Source: Haloterrigena gelatinilytica (GTDB taxonomy: Archaea > Halobacteriota > Halobacteria > Halobacteriales > Natrialbaceae). From it: a DNA stretch of 64,000 nt. Below are positions 34,770-43,593 of this stretch, in pieces. The position numbers and the translations under genes were made by a program. How positions within the stretch are numbered: the stretch's first letter is position 1; each line of letters begins with the position of its first letter. The notes beneath the pieces are model-generated. The model did no database searches. It saw only the letters and a list, made by a program, of their open reading frames with translations, and had not been told where the DNA came from. The stretch covers positions 1,488,001 through 1,552,000 of the forward strand of contig NZ_JABUQZ010000001.1 in NCBI RefSeq assembly GCF_013342145.1, written 5' to 3'.

Positions 34770-35457
34770 ACCTCCCTCGTTCGACCCCGGGCTCAATGAA
34801 CGACTCGGACTGGATCCGACGGTTGCGCTCGGCGAGCCGTCCCCACTCCGCTAACCCTCGCTCGACGAACGCCGTCGAGAGGCCGATCTCCTCGCCGAGC
34901 GCCGTCAGTTCGCGGGGGGCGCGCAACTCGAGGTGCGAGCGCGGGTTCGCGCTGACCACGTAGGGGGCGTCGTAGTGGCCGACGATCTCCTCGAGCTTGC
35001 GCAGCGACTGGAGGACTCTGACGCGACGTCCGCCGCTGGTCCGGAGCACCCCCGAGAGGTCGAACTCGAGGCGGACGCCGTTCTCGACCGCCGCCTTCAC
35101 CAGCACGTGGTTCACGTCGCCGTTGTCGGCCATCGGGTGGGCCAGCACGTCGACCTTCTCGCTCTCGACGGCGAACCGGTTCACGGCGTTCGTTCCGCCG
35201 TGGACGCCGACGATCGTCTCGGTCGTCCGGTAGTTCCCGACGGAGCCGCCGGCCGCCTGCGGGTCGTCGGCGCGGATCTCGAGGCCCTCCACGACGTCGA
35301 TCCCGTACGCCTCGCGGATCGCCTCGGCGTCGTACTCCGCGCGCGAATCGTGGTGGTTGCGCACGACCACGCCCTCGAAGCCGTAGTCGGCCGCCGTCTT
35401 GGCGAACCGGGCGACCGTGCTCTCTCCGTCTGGGCGGGCGTGGACGGCCTCGTACAT
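34753..35457 (-). CDS. rnp3: RNase P protein component 3 (Rpp30)
   Basis: A 234-residue homologue of Rpp30 (PHP-like TIM barrel), the partner of Pop5 in archaeal RNase P. Start MYEAVHARPDGESTVARFAK; core segments YGFEGVVVRNHHDSRAEYDA, GIDVVEGLEIRADDPQAAGG, KVDVLAHPMADNGDVNHVLV and PYVVSANPRSHLELRAPREL are typical. It is the first gene of an operon Rpp30-methyltransferase-Pop5-psmA, with a 17-nt overlap to the next gene. The 298-nt region upstream, before TbsP, contains dispersed repeat copy 2. Confidence 0.92.
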   Translation of the reverse strand: MYEAVHARPDGESTVARFAKTAADYGFEGVVVRNHHDSRAEYDAEAIREAYGIDVVEGLEIRADDPQAAGGSVGNYRTTETIVGVHGGTNAVNRFAVESEKVDVLAHPMADNGDVNHVLVKAAVENGVRLEFDLSGVLRTSGGRRVRVLQSLRKLEEIVGHYDAPYVVSANPRSHLELRAPRELTALGEEIGLSTAFVERGLAEWGRLAERNRRIQSESFIEPGVERGRYEEEP

Positions 35458-35611
35458 ACTCGAGTCGTCTCGCGGCGGCGACTTGGGGTTTGCGTCATGC
35501 GACGGTACTCAGCGTCGAGTCGCTCGCAAAATCACGTGGCCGGGAACGCGTCTCGAGCAACTGCGAGAGACGTGTGACCCGGGGGAAGGCAGGCCATTAC
35601 CCGATACGACC

Positions 35612-35736
35612 GCGAGCGACCGAAGGGAGCGAGCGGGCCGACGACTGATGTGAGTGAGGACTGGAGAGACGAACGAACGGAAGGAGGAGTGCTTTTCATC
35701 GAAGTTTTGCCGAGTGGGGTCGCTGCGCGACCCCAC
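35612..35736 (-). repeat. Dispersed intergenic element, copy 2
   Basis: The reverse complement of this 125-bp stretch matches 4138-4277. Its hairpin (35714-35736, 10-bp stem GTGGGGTCGC/GCGACCCCAC, loop TGC) begins 19 nt past the tbsP stop, followed by GCAAAAC-, GATGAAAAG- and CCGTTCGTTCG-like blocks. Compared with copy 1, one stem pair is changed from C-G to G-C, so pairing is preserved. The remaining bases between 35458 and 35755 show no gene. Confidence 0.8.
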
Positions 35737-35755
35737 GCAGAGCAAAAGTTCGGTT

Positions 35756-36574
35756 CTAGTTCAGGATGGACTGCGCGACCGTCGCGAGCTGCCCGTTATC
35801 CGCTTCCTGGAGTCGGTCGTCGCCGATCTTCAGGCGAAGGCGCGGACGGCCGACGTCGATCGGGACCTTCTCGGTGTCGATCAGGCCCATATCCTCGAGC
35901 TTGGTCTTCGTGCGGCTGAACGTGGCCTTACTAGCGATGCCGACGTCCTCGCCCCACTTGCTGATGTCGTACAGTAGGGCCTCGTTCTTGGCCGCGACGA
36001 GCAGCGAGATCGTCACTTCGTCGAGGCCGTCGCCGTCGCCGCGGGCGGTCTCGAGCGAGTTGAGGATCGACGTGAAGTCCTCCTCGGCCTCGGGGCTGAT
36101 CTCCTCGGAGAGGGTCTCGCGAACGGCCGTGATCGGCGGCGTCCGGAGGTTGAATTCGGCGGCGTCGTCCCAGCGGGCCGCGTAGGTGTCGTAGGTGTCT
36201 TCGACGAAGCTCTCGTCGTCCGTGACGAGGCCGCCGACGCGGTCGCCGGCGTGGACGATGGCGATCACTCGGTCCTCGGTGACCAAAAGCGAGTTCTCGG
36301 GCGCCTCCTCGAGCGTGCGGAGCGCGAGGGCGTCCTCGCTGATGAGGTCCGCGGCGTTCGAGGCGACGATGAAGTCGTCCATGACGTCTTTCAGCGTTCG
36401 TTCGTCGGCGAGCATGTGGACGGACGGCAGGTCGCCGTCGAACGCGGTCGCGACCGAAACGAACTCTTCGATGGCGTCCCCCGACGGGTTGACCATGTAG
36501 ACGTCCCCGGTCGCCTCCTCGAGTACGGAGTCGAGGATATCGTCAATCTGGTGGTTGAGTAAATTCGAGGTCAT
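35756..36574 (-). CDS. tbsP: Transcriptional regulator TbsP
   Basis: A 272-residue regulator I recognise as TbsP, which works with TrmB in haloarchaeal control of sugar metabolism genes (Haloferax and Halobacterium studies). The N-terminal half (about 1-160) is an alpha/beta sensor-like domain (ILDSVLEEATGDVYMVNPSG, LVTEDRVIAIVHAGDRVGGL). The C-terminal half is a winged helix (ALLYDISKWGEDVGIASKAT, FSRTKTKLEDMGLIDTEKVP, RPRLRLKIGDDRLQEADNGQ). It is monocistronic. The upstream region contains an inverted repeat over its probable promoter, suggesting autoregulation. Confidence 0.82.
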   Translation of the reverse strand: MTSNLLNHQIDDILDSVLEEATGDVYMVNPSGDAIEEFVSVATAFDGDLPSVHMLADERTLKDVMDDFIVASNAADLISEDALALRTLEEAPENSLLVTEDRVIAIVHAGDRVGGLVTDDESFVEDTYDTYAARWDDAAEFNLRTPPITAVRETLSEEISPEAEEDFTSILNSLETARGDGDGLDEVTISLLVAAKNEALLYDISKWGEDVGIASKATFSRTKTKLEDMGLIDTEKVPIDVGRPRLRLKIGDDRLQEADNGQLATVAQSILN

Positions 36575-36584
36575 GTCTATACAG

Positions 36585-36607
36585 AAGTAAACGTACGGAT
36601 ATTACTT
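36585..36607. promoter_or_regulatory. Inverted repeat overlapping the tbsP promoter
   Basis: AAGTAA and TTACTT, 11 nt apart, lie 11-33 nt upstream of the tbsP ATG (36574) and overlap the TATA-like TTAAGTAATAT on the minus strand. A factor bound here would occlude the promoter, so autoregulation is a reasonable guess. Confidence 0.45.
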
Positions 36608-37018
36608 AATTTTGGTGGCCGAATCCACACCAGAACATCGTGTGCGACGGCGACGCCGGTAATTTTTGTCCGCGCTTTCGTCAGTTCACCGACGAGATGG
36701 TGCCGAATCGATATCTTGTCGGAAATCTGTCTAGAGCCGCGAGACCGTTCGACTGCACCGTCGTTAGCCACTCGTAAACAGTTGCGGAATTGACGATAGA
36801 TATATAGTAACGATCTGTTATTGTTAGGTCATATGGGTGTTAGCTGCGAGCGGTTGTGGTCGGTTGCGCGTGAGCTCCTCTATCAGGCACACACGGCCGA
36901 GAGAGCGGATCGACCGGCGATGCGAGCCAAGCGCGTCAGCACGTACGGCGGCCCTTGACCGCCTCCCACGACTGCAGTCGTGGATTCCTCCGCTTGGCTG
37001 TCGGACTCTCTGTGGGAA
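36608..37018. other. Intergenic region upstream of tbsP
   Basis: No intact gene. It is AT-rich between 36780 and 36840 (ATAGATATATAGTAACG near 36795), and the right part carries an IS200/IS605-like scar (separate entry). Confidence 0.45.
36905..36996 (+). mobile_element. IS200/IS605-type right-end scar
   Basis: An 18-bp perfect palindrome at 36966-36983 (CCACGACTG/CAGTCGTGG) sits 7 nt after a stop codon (TGA 36956-36958). Just before the stop, the frame reads MRAKRVSTYGGP, with AKRV resembling the usual end of haloarchaeal TnpB. Haloarchaeal IS200/IS605 elements and their small PATE derivatives carry this type of subterminal hairpin just past tnpB. The rest of the transposon is missing. I see this as a scar, not an active element. 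Confidence 0.5.
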
Positions 37019-39139
37019 TCACTCGACGAACCGCGACGCCAACTCCGTCGACCAGTAGACGTCGCCGTTGAAGATCACCGACGCTTCCGTTTCTTGGAGT
37101 AGCGTGGCCAGTTCCGACTTCGTCACGGTGAAATTCGACTGCGTGCCACAGAGGTAGGCGAACTCGTTGTCCTCGACGTGCGGGAAGTAGTACGAGCCCG
37201 TGACCCGCGTCGAGTAACAGTCGAACGTGACCAGGTACTCGGCGCGCTCGTCCTCGAGTTTCTCGAGCGTGAGCGTGGTCGGGACGCGGTGTTCGCCCTG
37301 GGTCAGCGAGTGCGTGCCGTCGCCGACGACGGCGTAGTCTTTCCCCATCATGATGCGCCTGCGCGCGAGCCCCATCGCGCGTTCGATGCTGAACCCGTGG
37401 ACGAGGAGTTTGGCGAACGTCGAGCCGACTTTGACGGCGTGGTCGTTGAGGACCTTCGAGAAGGTGACCGCGCCGGCGACGCTCCCCCGCTCGATGAGCC
37501 CCATCCCCTCGTAGTAGGAGCCGCAGGCGTTGAGGAAGAACGTCTGGGTGTTACAGCGACCGAGAGACGAGGTCGAGAGGTAGCCGTCGGGACAGCGCAG
37601 GCCGTCGGTTTCGCAGTGGCCGATGTAGTGGACGAAGTCGTGGTCGTCCTCGAAGACGCGCGCGAGTTCGGCCGTCGAGAGCGATTCGTCGACGGTCACC
37701 TCCATCGAGAGCTCCTCGGATCGCTGGCGGTAGATCTCGGCGACGTCGTCGTGTTCGCCGGCCATCTCGGGATCGTTCAGGACGACGGCGATCGACGTCG
37801 AGTCGGTCGCGCGCTCGAGGTAGTCCAGTCGGTTGTGATAGGCCTCGGGGGTCGTCTTGAAGACGTCGATCGGGACGCCGTCGGCGAGCCAGCCGTGGAC
37901 CCGCCCGTTGTGGAGTTCGGGTTTGACGATGTCGACCGACGCGACCTTCCCGGCACTCGCCCGGCTGCGGCCGTCGCGGCCGTCGGTTCCGTCGCGGGAA
38001 CCGCCGCCGCGGTAGAAGTCCTCCAGCGAGCGCTCGACGAGTTCCTTCCCCTCGAGTTCGGAGGTCCGGGGCATGTGGATCAGGCTCATCCGGTCGAGCA
38101 GAAAGGGGAGCGACTCGACGCTGTCGTAGTCGGGGCGGACGTACGTCGAGAGGTGCCAGTCGGGGAGGCGGTGTTCGATGGCGGCGTCGGGCACCTCGAG
38201 GTAGGTCGCGAGTCGGCGCTGTGGGCCGGCCTCGTAGAGTTCCTCGGCGTCGAGACCGAGGACCTCGAGCATGCTCTGCTCGGCCAGGTTCGTCCCGTAG
38301 GGGCCGGCGTTGCGGACGAGGCAGTCGAAGAAGAAGACCTTCCGGAGCAGTCGATCGACGTCGCGCTCGAGACCGGGCATCGGCGACAGCCGCTTCTCGA
38401 CGGCGAACTCCGGGACGCGAAGCGTCGCGTGGTTCGGCCCGGTCGCGGGACGCTCGCGGGGTTGAATCGTCGCCTGCAGGTAGTAGGCCAGCGGCGCGGC
38501 GACGAACAGCGACTCGTAGTCGGCCGGGACGATCAGTTCGATCCCCGACGGCGAGAAGTCCTCCCGGATGCAGTCCGGAATCTCGAGGCCGTCGCCGCAC
38601 TCGAGCAGCGACGGGTGGCCCCTGAGGGTCGGATAGGTGCGATCCGGACCGTCGGTCTTGTGGGAGGTGGCGAGATGCGTGAGTCCGGCGGCGACCCCCT
38701 CGGGCGTGTCGGGAACGGTGATGGTTCCCGCGGGGAGTTCGTGGCGACTCCGGAAGCCGACGATCACGCGCACGCGATCGGGAAATCTGACGACGGTCTC
38801 CTCGTAGCCGCCGGTCTTCTCGATCGTCGCCGTCCCGGAAAACCGGAGGTACGTCTTGATCTCCGTGTCGATGTCGACGACGTACTCGCCCGGGGACAGC
38901 GAGAGCGGCGCCCCGTCGGGATCGAGCTCGTGTTGCTCGTCCGAGCCGAGCGAAAACGCGTAGGCGACCGCGTGGGGGAATCGGAGTTCGTCCGTCGTCA
39001 CGACGACCGTCTCGTCGACGGGCCGTGGGATGTCGGGTCCGGTTCCGCCGACGACGAGGTCGCTACCGCGGACCGACAGTTCGGCGTTGTCGGCGTCAGT
39101 CACGCGGAGCGCCCCGTCGTCTACCGCCCACTCTATCAT
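37019..39139 (-). CDS. CHAT-domain (caspase-like) protein
   Basis: A 706-residue protein with a C-terminal caspase-like CHAT domain. Catalytic-type His is H508 in FVHYIGHCETDG and Cys is C539 in FFLNACGSYYEGMGLI, followed by SVAGAVTFSKVLNDHAVKVG. The N-terminal two thirds hold several beta-rich segments (ATIEKTGGYEETVVRFPDRV, KVASVDIVKPELHNGRVHGW) without a recognised domain. The final segment (AELATLLQETEASVIFNGDV) is family-specific. Archaeal CHAT proteins are proposed peptidases in stress or self/non-self responses; no substrate or partner gene is seen here. The start at 39139 (MIEWAVDDGALRV) is preferred to 39187 because the extension looks unconserved. Confidence 0.85.
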   Translation of the reverse strand: MIEWAVDDGALRVTDADNAELSVRGSDLVVGGTGPDIPRPVDETVVVTTDELRFPHAVAYAFSLGSDEQHELDPDGAPLSLSPGEYVVDIDTEIKTYLRFSGTATIEKTGGYEETVVRFPDRVRVIVGFRSRHELPAGTITVPDTPEGVAAGLTHLATSHKTDGPDRTYPTLRGHPSLLECGDGLEIPDCIREDFSPSGIELIVPADYESLFVAAPLAYYLQATIQPRERPATGPNHATLRVPEFAVEKRLSPMPGLERDVDRLLRKVFFFDCLVRNAGPYGTNLAEQSMLEVLGLDAEELYEAGPQRRLATYLEVPDAAIEHRLPDWHLSTYVRPDYDSVESLPFLLDRMSLIHMPRTSELEGKELVERSLEDFYRGGGSRDGTDGRDGRSRASAGKVASVDIVKPELHNGRVHGWLADGVPIDVFKTTPEAYHNRLDYLERATDSTSIAVVLNDPEMAGEHDDVAEIYRQRSEELSMEVTVDESLSTAELARVFEDDHDFVHYIGHCETDGLRCPDGYLSTSSLGRCNTQTFFLNACGSYYEGMGLIERGSVAGAVTFSKVLNDHAVKVGSTFAKLLVHGFSIERAMGLARRRIMMGKDYAVVGDGTHSLTQGEHRVPTTLTLEKLEDERAEYLVTFDCYSTRVTGSYYFPHVEDNEFAYLCGTQSNFTVTKSELATLLQETEASVIFNGDVYWSTELASRFVE

Positions 39140-39312
39140 TCGGTACGCTGAATGTTCCCCGAGAAAGTTAGTTGTATCGGGAGTCAAAGTTTTGATAATT
39201 CAGGAGAGGTGCCGGGAGCGACCGTCGTTTGGCCGATTTCCGGCGGTGGGGTCCGAGCGAATCGACGCGTCGGGATCGCCTTCGGCGGTGAGATTCGCCG
39301 AAGACGGGTACA

Positions 39313-39320
39313 CTTATACA
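39313..39320 (+). promoter_or_regulatory. TATA box of glyA
   Basis: CTTATACA is centred 27 nt upstream of the glyA ATG at 39343, a good archaeal promoter match. Confidence 0.6.
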
Positions 39321-39342
39321 GTCGCCAGCCGGCACATCGGAC

Positions 39343-40590
39343 ATGGAGCACGAGCACGTACGGGACGTCGATCCCGCCGTCGCCGATGCACTCGAGGGAG
39401 AGGTCGACCGCCAACGAGAGACGCTGCAGATGATCGCCAGCGAGAACCACGTCAGTCAGGCGGTCATCGACGCGCAGGGCAGCGCCCTGACGAACAAGTA
39501 CGCCGAGGGGTACCCCGGCTCGCGCTACTACGGCGGCTGCGAGTACGCCGACGAGGTCGAACAGCTGGCCATCGACCGCGCGACCGAGCTGTTCGGCGCC
39601 GAGCACGTCAACGTCCAGCCCCACTCGGGCACGCAGGCCAACCAGGCCGTCTACTTCGCGATGCTCGAGCCCGGCGACAAGATCCTCTCGCTGGATCTCA
39701 ACCACGGCGGGCACCTGAGCCACGGCCACCCGGCGAACTTCGTCGGGCAGCTCTACGAGGTCGAACAGTACGAGGTCGACGCCGAGACGGGCTACCTCGA
39801 CTACGAGGGGCTGGCCGAACACGCCGAGGAGTTCGAGCCGGACATCATCGTCTCCGGCTACTCCGCGTACCCGCGCGAAATCGAGTGGGAGCGCATCCAG
39901 GAGGCCGCCGACAGCGTCGGCGCGCTCCACCTCGCGGACATCGCCCACATCACCGGCCTCGTCGCCGCCGGCGTCCACCCCTCGCCGGTCGGCACCGCCG
40001 ACTTCGTTACCGGCTCGACCCACAAGACGATCCGCTCGGGTCGGGGCGGCATCGTCATGTGCGACGAGGAGTACGCCGACGACATCGACTCGGCGGTCTT
40101 CCCCGGCGGACAGGGCGGCCCGCTCATGCACAACATCGCGGGCAAGGCGGTCGGCTTCAAGGAAGCCCTCGAGCCCGAGTTCGAGGAGTACGCCGAGCAG
40201 ACCGTCGCCAACGCGAAGGCCCTCGGCGAGAGCCTCGCGGAGAACGGCTTCTCGCTGGTTTCGGAGGGCACGGACAACCACCTCGTCCTCGTCGACCTCC
40301 GCGAGAGCCACCCCGACACCTCCGGCGGCGACGCCGAGGAGGCCTTAGAGGAGGCCGGCATCGTCCTCAACGGAAACACGGTCCCCGGCGAGACGCGCTC
40401 GCCGTTCGATCCCTCGGGCATCCGCGCGGGCACCCCCGCGCTGACCACCCGCGGCTTCGACGAGGAGGACTGCCGCAAGGTGGGTGACCTGATCACCCGC
40501 GTCGTCGACGCTCCCGAGGACGAGGCCGTCATCGAGGCGGTCCGCGAGGAAGTCGCGACGCTGTGTGACGCGAACCCGCTGTACGAGTAG
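39343..40590 (+). CDS. glyA: Serine hydroxymethyltransferase
   Basis: PLP enzyme of 415 residues interconverting serine and glycine and moving a one-carbon unit to tetrahydrofolate. The N-terminal part shows ETLQMIASENHVSQAVIDAQ and NKYAEGYPGSRYYGGCEYAD, and the PLP lysine lies in FVTGSTHKTIRSGRGG. Others are NVQPHSGTQANQAVYFAMLE and the later GIRAGTPALTTRGFDEED. Size is normal. FolD (43992-44885) encodes the next folate step nearby, on the same strand but not contiguous. The TATA box supports a leaderless start at 39343. Confidence 0.96.
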   Translation: MEHEHVRDVDPAVADALEGEVDRQRETLQMIASENHVSQAVIDAQGSALTNKYAEGYPGSRYYGGCEYADEVEQLAIDRATELFGAEHVNVQPHSGTQANQAVYFAMLEPGDKILSLDLNHGGHLSHGHPANFVGQLYEVEQYEVDAETGYLDYEGLAEHAEEFEPDIIVSGYSAYPREIEWERIQEAADSVGALHLADIAHITGLVAAGVHPSPVGTADFVTGSTHKTIRSGRGGIVMCDEEYADDIDSAVFPGGQGGPLMHNIAGKAVGFKEALEPEFEEYAEQTVANAKALGESLAENGFSLVSEGTDNHLVLVDLRESHPDTSGGDAEEALEEAGIVLNGNTVPGETRSPFDPSGIRAGTPALTTRGFDEEDCRKVGDLITRVVDAPEDEAVIEAVREEVATLCDANPLYE

Positions 40591-40814
40591 TCGATAACCG
40601 CGCCGTCTCGACCGGTTCGAATCCGTCGCGACCGGTCGTCGCCGACGCGGCTGCAATCGGTGCTGTTTTCGGTTTCGGTGGTGCCCGAACTGGCAAGCAA
40701 CACCGTCATCCGTGCTACGTGGTGCCGTCCGACACGGACACGGGCCCGGTAGCGAGCGACGAGTCCGCAGTCGAAACCGGACCGTTTCGCGACCCGCTCC
40801 GCGACACACCACCT

Positions 40815-41048
40815 ATGAGCGACGAATCGAGGTTCGACGCGAACGCGGACCGCGAACCGCTCGACGAACAGACCATCACCGAAGACGAGCCGCCACCGGC
40901 GGTCGAATTCGTCGCCGATGACGGATCGACGGACGAGGACGAAGTGAGCGACGAGGACTCGCGACAGGCTCGAGAGCGCCGCGAAGGGACCGGCGAGTCT
41001 CTCGAATCGGACGAAGGCGAGGATGTGGACGAGGACGAGTCGGAGTAG
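40815..41048 (+). CDS. Small highly acidic protein
   Basis: A 77-residue, almost entirely disordered protein (DEQTITEDEPPPAVEFVADD; later SLESDEGEDVDEDESE). No fold or motif. The in-frame ATG at 40719 would extend it to 109 residues; I prefer 40815 because the upstream residues look unrelated. Asp/Glu-rich composition is unusual even for a halophile and could mean a charge-buffering or partner-binding tail, but function is unknown and it may not be a gene. Confidence 0.45.
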   Translation: MSDESRFDANADREPLDEQTITEDEPPPAVEFVADDGSTDEDEVSDEDSRQARERREGTGESLESDEGEDVDEDESE

Positions 41049-41193
41049 GACCGATCGCCGGTAGCTCGCGTCCGCTACCGACAGTTCGGGCTCGAGGCGC
41101 TGACGATCGGTCACGACGCCGCGACCGCTCGATTCCCGCTCCCTGTCATTCGCCGGCACGCGGCTTTTCCACCGGCTGGACGTACCGCCGTCA

Positions 41194-42102
41194 ATGGCTA
41201 CGAATCCGATCGGAACCGTTCTCGACGACGATCGACTGCTCGAGCTTCGCGAGACCGCGACGACGGCGGCCTCGGAACTGGCCCTCGAGTTGACGCCGGT
41301 CGCCGATTTCATGGGCGCCGAGCCGGGCGACCACGTCGACTGGGGCGTCGACGAGTACGAGGGCGAACCCATGCTCGTGCTCAGCGGGATTCCGGAGCCC
41401 CAAACCGGCGACGCGCCGTACCCGCGCCAGCTCCGCGAGGAGGACGGCGAGATCGTCGCGCCCGTCCCCGATCCGCTGGTGCGCGCCGCCCCGCCGGAGG
41501 GGCTGGGACTGGACCTCGAGTCCTACGACGCCGATCGGCCGCTGCTGTTCGACGCGATGACGGCCGCCGAGACGATCGGCCTCGTTCCGGTCCGGTTCGA
41601 CGACGGCGACCCGTACCGTCCCGAGCCGCTGCCGGGGACGCCGGACGACAGCGACCCCGTCGCCGAGGAGACCATCGCCCGCGAGCGCGACGGCGATCCG
41701 ACCCCGCGACCCGAGACGATGGACGCGCCGATCGACGCGCTCGTGCTCGACGAGGTCATGGCCGAGGCACCCACCGACGTTCCCGAAGCCGACGTCGTCG
41801 GAATCCTCGAGGGGATCGAAACCTACGATATCGTCGGCTCGGGCGATCACGTCGCCGGCAAACCGCCCCTCACGGTCGACGACCGAGCGGTGTGCCTGCT
41901 CGAGGACGGGGCGTGGACCGACCGAATCGCGCCGGCGCTCGAGTCGAACGCCGTCGACGTCGACGCGGACGCGCTCGAGGCCGCGCGGGAGTGCCACGAG
42001 CGACAGGCGCTCCGGCTGACCGACGCCGCGGACGCGGACGAGTACGGCGACCTCGAGACGACCTACCAGCCCGTGGTCGTCGACGGCGATACCGGGACCT
42101 GA
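41194..42102 (+). CDS. Haloarchaeal protein of unknown function
   Basis: A 302-residue acidic protein. The first 120 residues contain compact segments (GDHVDWGVDEYEGEPMLVLS, PYPRQLREEDGEIVAPVPDP), followed by a Pro/Asp-rich middle (PYRPEPLPGTPDDSDPVAEE) and a C-terminal region (VVGILEGIETYDIVGSGDHV, ALEAARECHERQALRLTDAA). No TM helix or signal peptide. It has good coding character over its full length but I do not recognise a family. It lies between the small acidic gene and the serine hydrolase gene, all same strand and separately spaced. Confidence 0.62.
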   Translation: MATNPIGTVLDDDRLLELRETATTAASELALELTPVADFMGAEPGDHVDWGVDEYEGEPMLVLSGIPEPQTGDAPYPRQLREEDGEIVAPVPDPLVRAAPPEGLGLDLESYDADRPLLFDAMTAAETIGLVPVRFDDGDPYRPEPLPGTPDDSDPVAEETIARERDGDPTPRPETMDAPIDALVLDEVMAEAPTDVPEADVVGILEGIETYDIVGSGDHVAGKPPLTVDDRAVCLLEDGAWTDRIAPALESNAVDVDADALEAARECHERQALRLTDAADADEYGDLETTYQPVVVDGDTGT

Positions 42103-42213
42103 ACAGTCACGGAAACTGAAACGGCTGGCCTGTTGCTGACGGGTTTAAATGCCGGTATCCAGCTACAGGACACTTCTCGTGACTATATTGTATTCTGAAT
42201 TGATTATGAATGG

Positions 42214-42223
42214 ATTCATATAC
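42214..42223 (+). promoter_or_regulatory. TATA-like box of the serine hydrolase gene
   Basis: ATTCATATAC is centred about 28 nt before the ATG at 42247, which supports that start over the ATG at 42268. An SD-like GAGG six nt before 42268 leaves some doubt. Confidence 0.5.
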
Positions 42224-42246
42224 GTCGGATCCTATGGTTTCGCGTG

Positions 42247-43593
42247 ATGCCATCACAGAGGACTTCGATGGATCGACGACGTGTGCTTGCGACGCTCGGT
42301 ACGGTGGGGGCGACGCTTGCTACCGGTGCGTCGACGAGCGCAGCAGCACAGGGAGGGAACGATCGATCCGAACGGGGACGGGGGAACTGGAAGGACGACG
42401 GTGACGACACGGAGTCGGCGGTTCTGAAGACGGGCACCGATCGCATCACGGCGACCTTCGATCGGCAGCTCGAACAGGAGCTCCATCACGGCGCCCAGCT
42501 GGCGATCTACCACGACGGGGAGTTCGTGGTCGATACGGCCGGCGGTCTCTCCGATCCGGAGGGGGGCGAAACGACCACGGAAACGCGACACGTTCTGTTT
42601 TCGTGTACGAAACCGTACGCCGCGGCCTGCGTCCATCTGCTCGCCCAGCGAGGGGAACTCGATTACGACGACCGCGTCGTCGAGCACTGGCCCGACTACG
42701 CCGAGGAGGGAACGCGGAAAGCGAAGACGACGATCCGTCACGTGCTCTCGCACCAGGCGGGCGTTCCGGCCGTCGAAATCGACGGCCAGGCTCACCTGTG
42801 GAGCGATCCGGACGCGATCGCCGAGGGAATGGAGGCGGCCGAACCGGTCTACGAGCCGGGGACGGAGCCGAACTACCACACGCTCAGCTTCGGCTGGCTG
42901 GTCGGCGAGATCGTGCGGAAGGTCTCCGGTCGACGGATCGACCGGTTCGCGCGGGACGAGATCTTCGAGCCCCTCGGAATGGACAACACCAGCATCGGGC
43001 TCCCCGAAGGCGAGGAGGTCGACGTCGCCACGCTGGTCGGCTTCGAACCCTACGATCAGATCACGTCGGCCAGTTCGGGCGTCCAGTCGGGAACGAACCA
43101 GGACACCGCCGATAGTTTCAACAGCGACTTCGTCCAGCAGCAGGCGATCATCCCGGCGGCGAACGGGATCGGGACGGCGAGCGACATGCTCCGGTTCTAC
43201 GCCTGCCTGTTGAACGGCGGAAAACTCGAGGGCACGCGCCTGTTCACCCCGGAGACGATCGACGAGTGGACCTCGCTGCAGGCCGAAACCGCCGACGACA
43301 TGAGCCGGGACGTCTCCGGCCGGTTCGCGATGGGCTTTTTCCTCGGCGGCGTCGTCCAGAGCAACCTCGGCGTCACCGCGCCGCCGACGGCGTTCGGTCA
43401 CGCCGGCCTCGGCAGCAGCGTCGGCTGGGCCGACCCCGAAAACGACATCGCGTTCGCGTACGTCACGAACGGCATTCGAGAACGCACCGAACAGGACTTC
43501 CGCGTCGGCACGATGGCCGACACCGTCCGGCACGAACTCGACAGCCGGTCGTCCCACCCGGGTCGCGGTCGCGCCTGGGGCCGCTGGTGGTAA
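42247..43593 (+). CDS. Tat-exported serine hydrolase (beta-lactamase/class C-like)
   Basis: A 448-residue penicillin-binding-protein/beta-lactamase-fold hydrolase. A Tat signal (MDRRRVLATLGTVGATLATG) opens it. The catalytic Ser-x-x-Lys is S119-K122 in LFSCTKPYAAACVHLLAQ, the Tyr is Y210 in NYHTLSFGWL, and the third motif is H385-A-G387 in FGHAGLGSSVGW. These are class C / esterase EstB-type positions. It probably acts outside the cell as an esterase or peptidase; archaea lack peptidoglycan, so antibiotic hydrolysis is not implied. The alternative start at 42268 would remove seven residues. Confidence 0.86.
   Translation: MPSQRTSMDRRRVLATLGTVGATLATGASTSAAAQGGNDRSERGRGNWKDDGDDTESAVLKTGTDRITATFDRQLEQELHHGAQLAIYHDGEFVVDTAGGLSDPEGGETTTETRHVLFSCTKPYAAACVHLLAQRGELDYDDRVVEHWPDYAEEGTRKAKTTIRHVLSHQAGVPAVEIDGQAHLWSDPDAIAEGMEAAEPVYEPGTEPNYHTLSFGWLVGEIVRKVSGRRIDRFARDEIFEPLGMDNTSIGLPEGEEVDVATLVGFEPYDQITSASSGVQSGTNQDTADSFNSDFVQQQAIIPAANGIGTASDMLRFYACLLNGGKLEGTRLFTPETIDEWTSLQAETADDMSRDVSGRFAMGFFLGGVVQSNLGVTAPPTAFGHAGLGSSVGWADPENDIAFAYVTNGIRERTEQDFRVGTMADTVRHELDSRSSHPGRGRAWGRWW

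Noticed and set aside
37178..39151. A 657-residue plus-strand open frame antisense to the CHAT gene
   Set aside because: No recognisable fold; the CHAT frame has catalytic motifs.
40600..40650. A GGTTCGAATCC-like tRNA T-loop motif after glyA
   Set aside because: The flanking bases do not form a T-stem, and no acceptor or anticodon arms are present.
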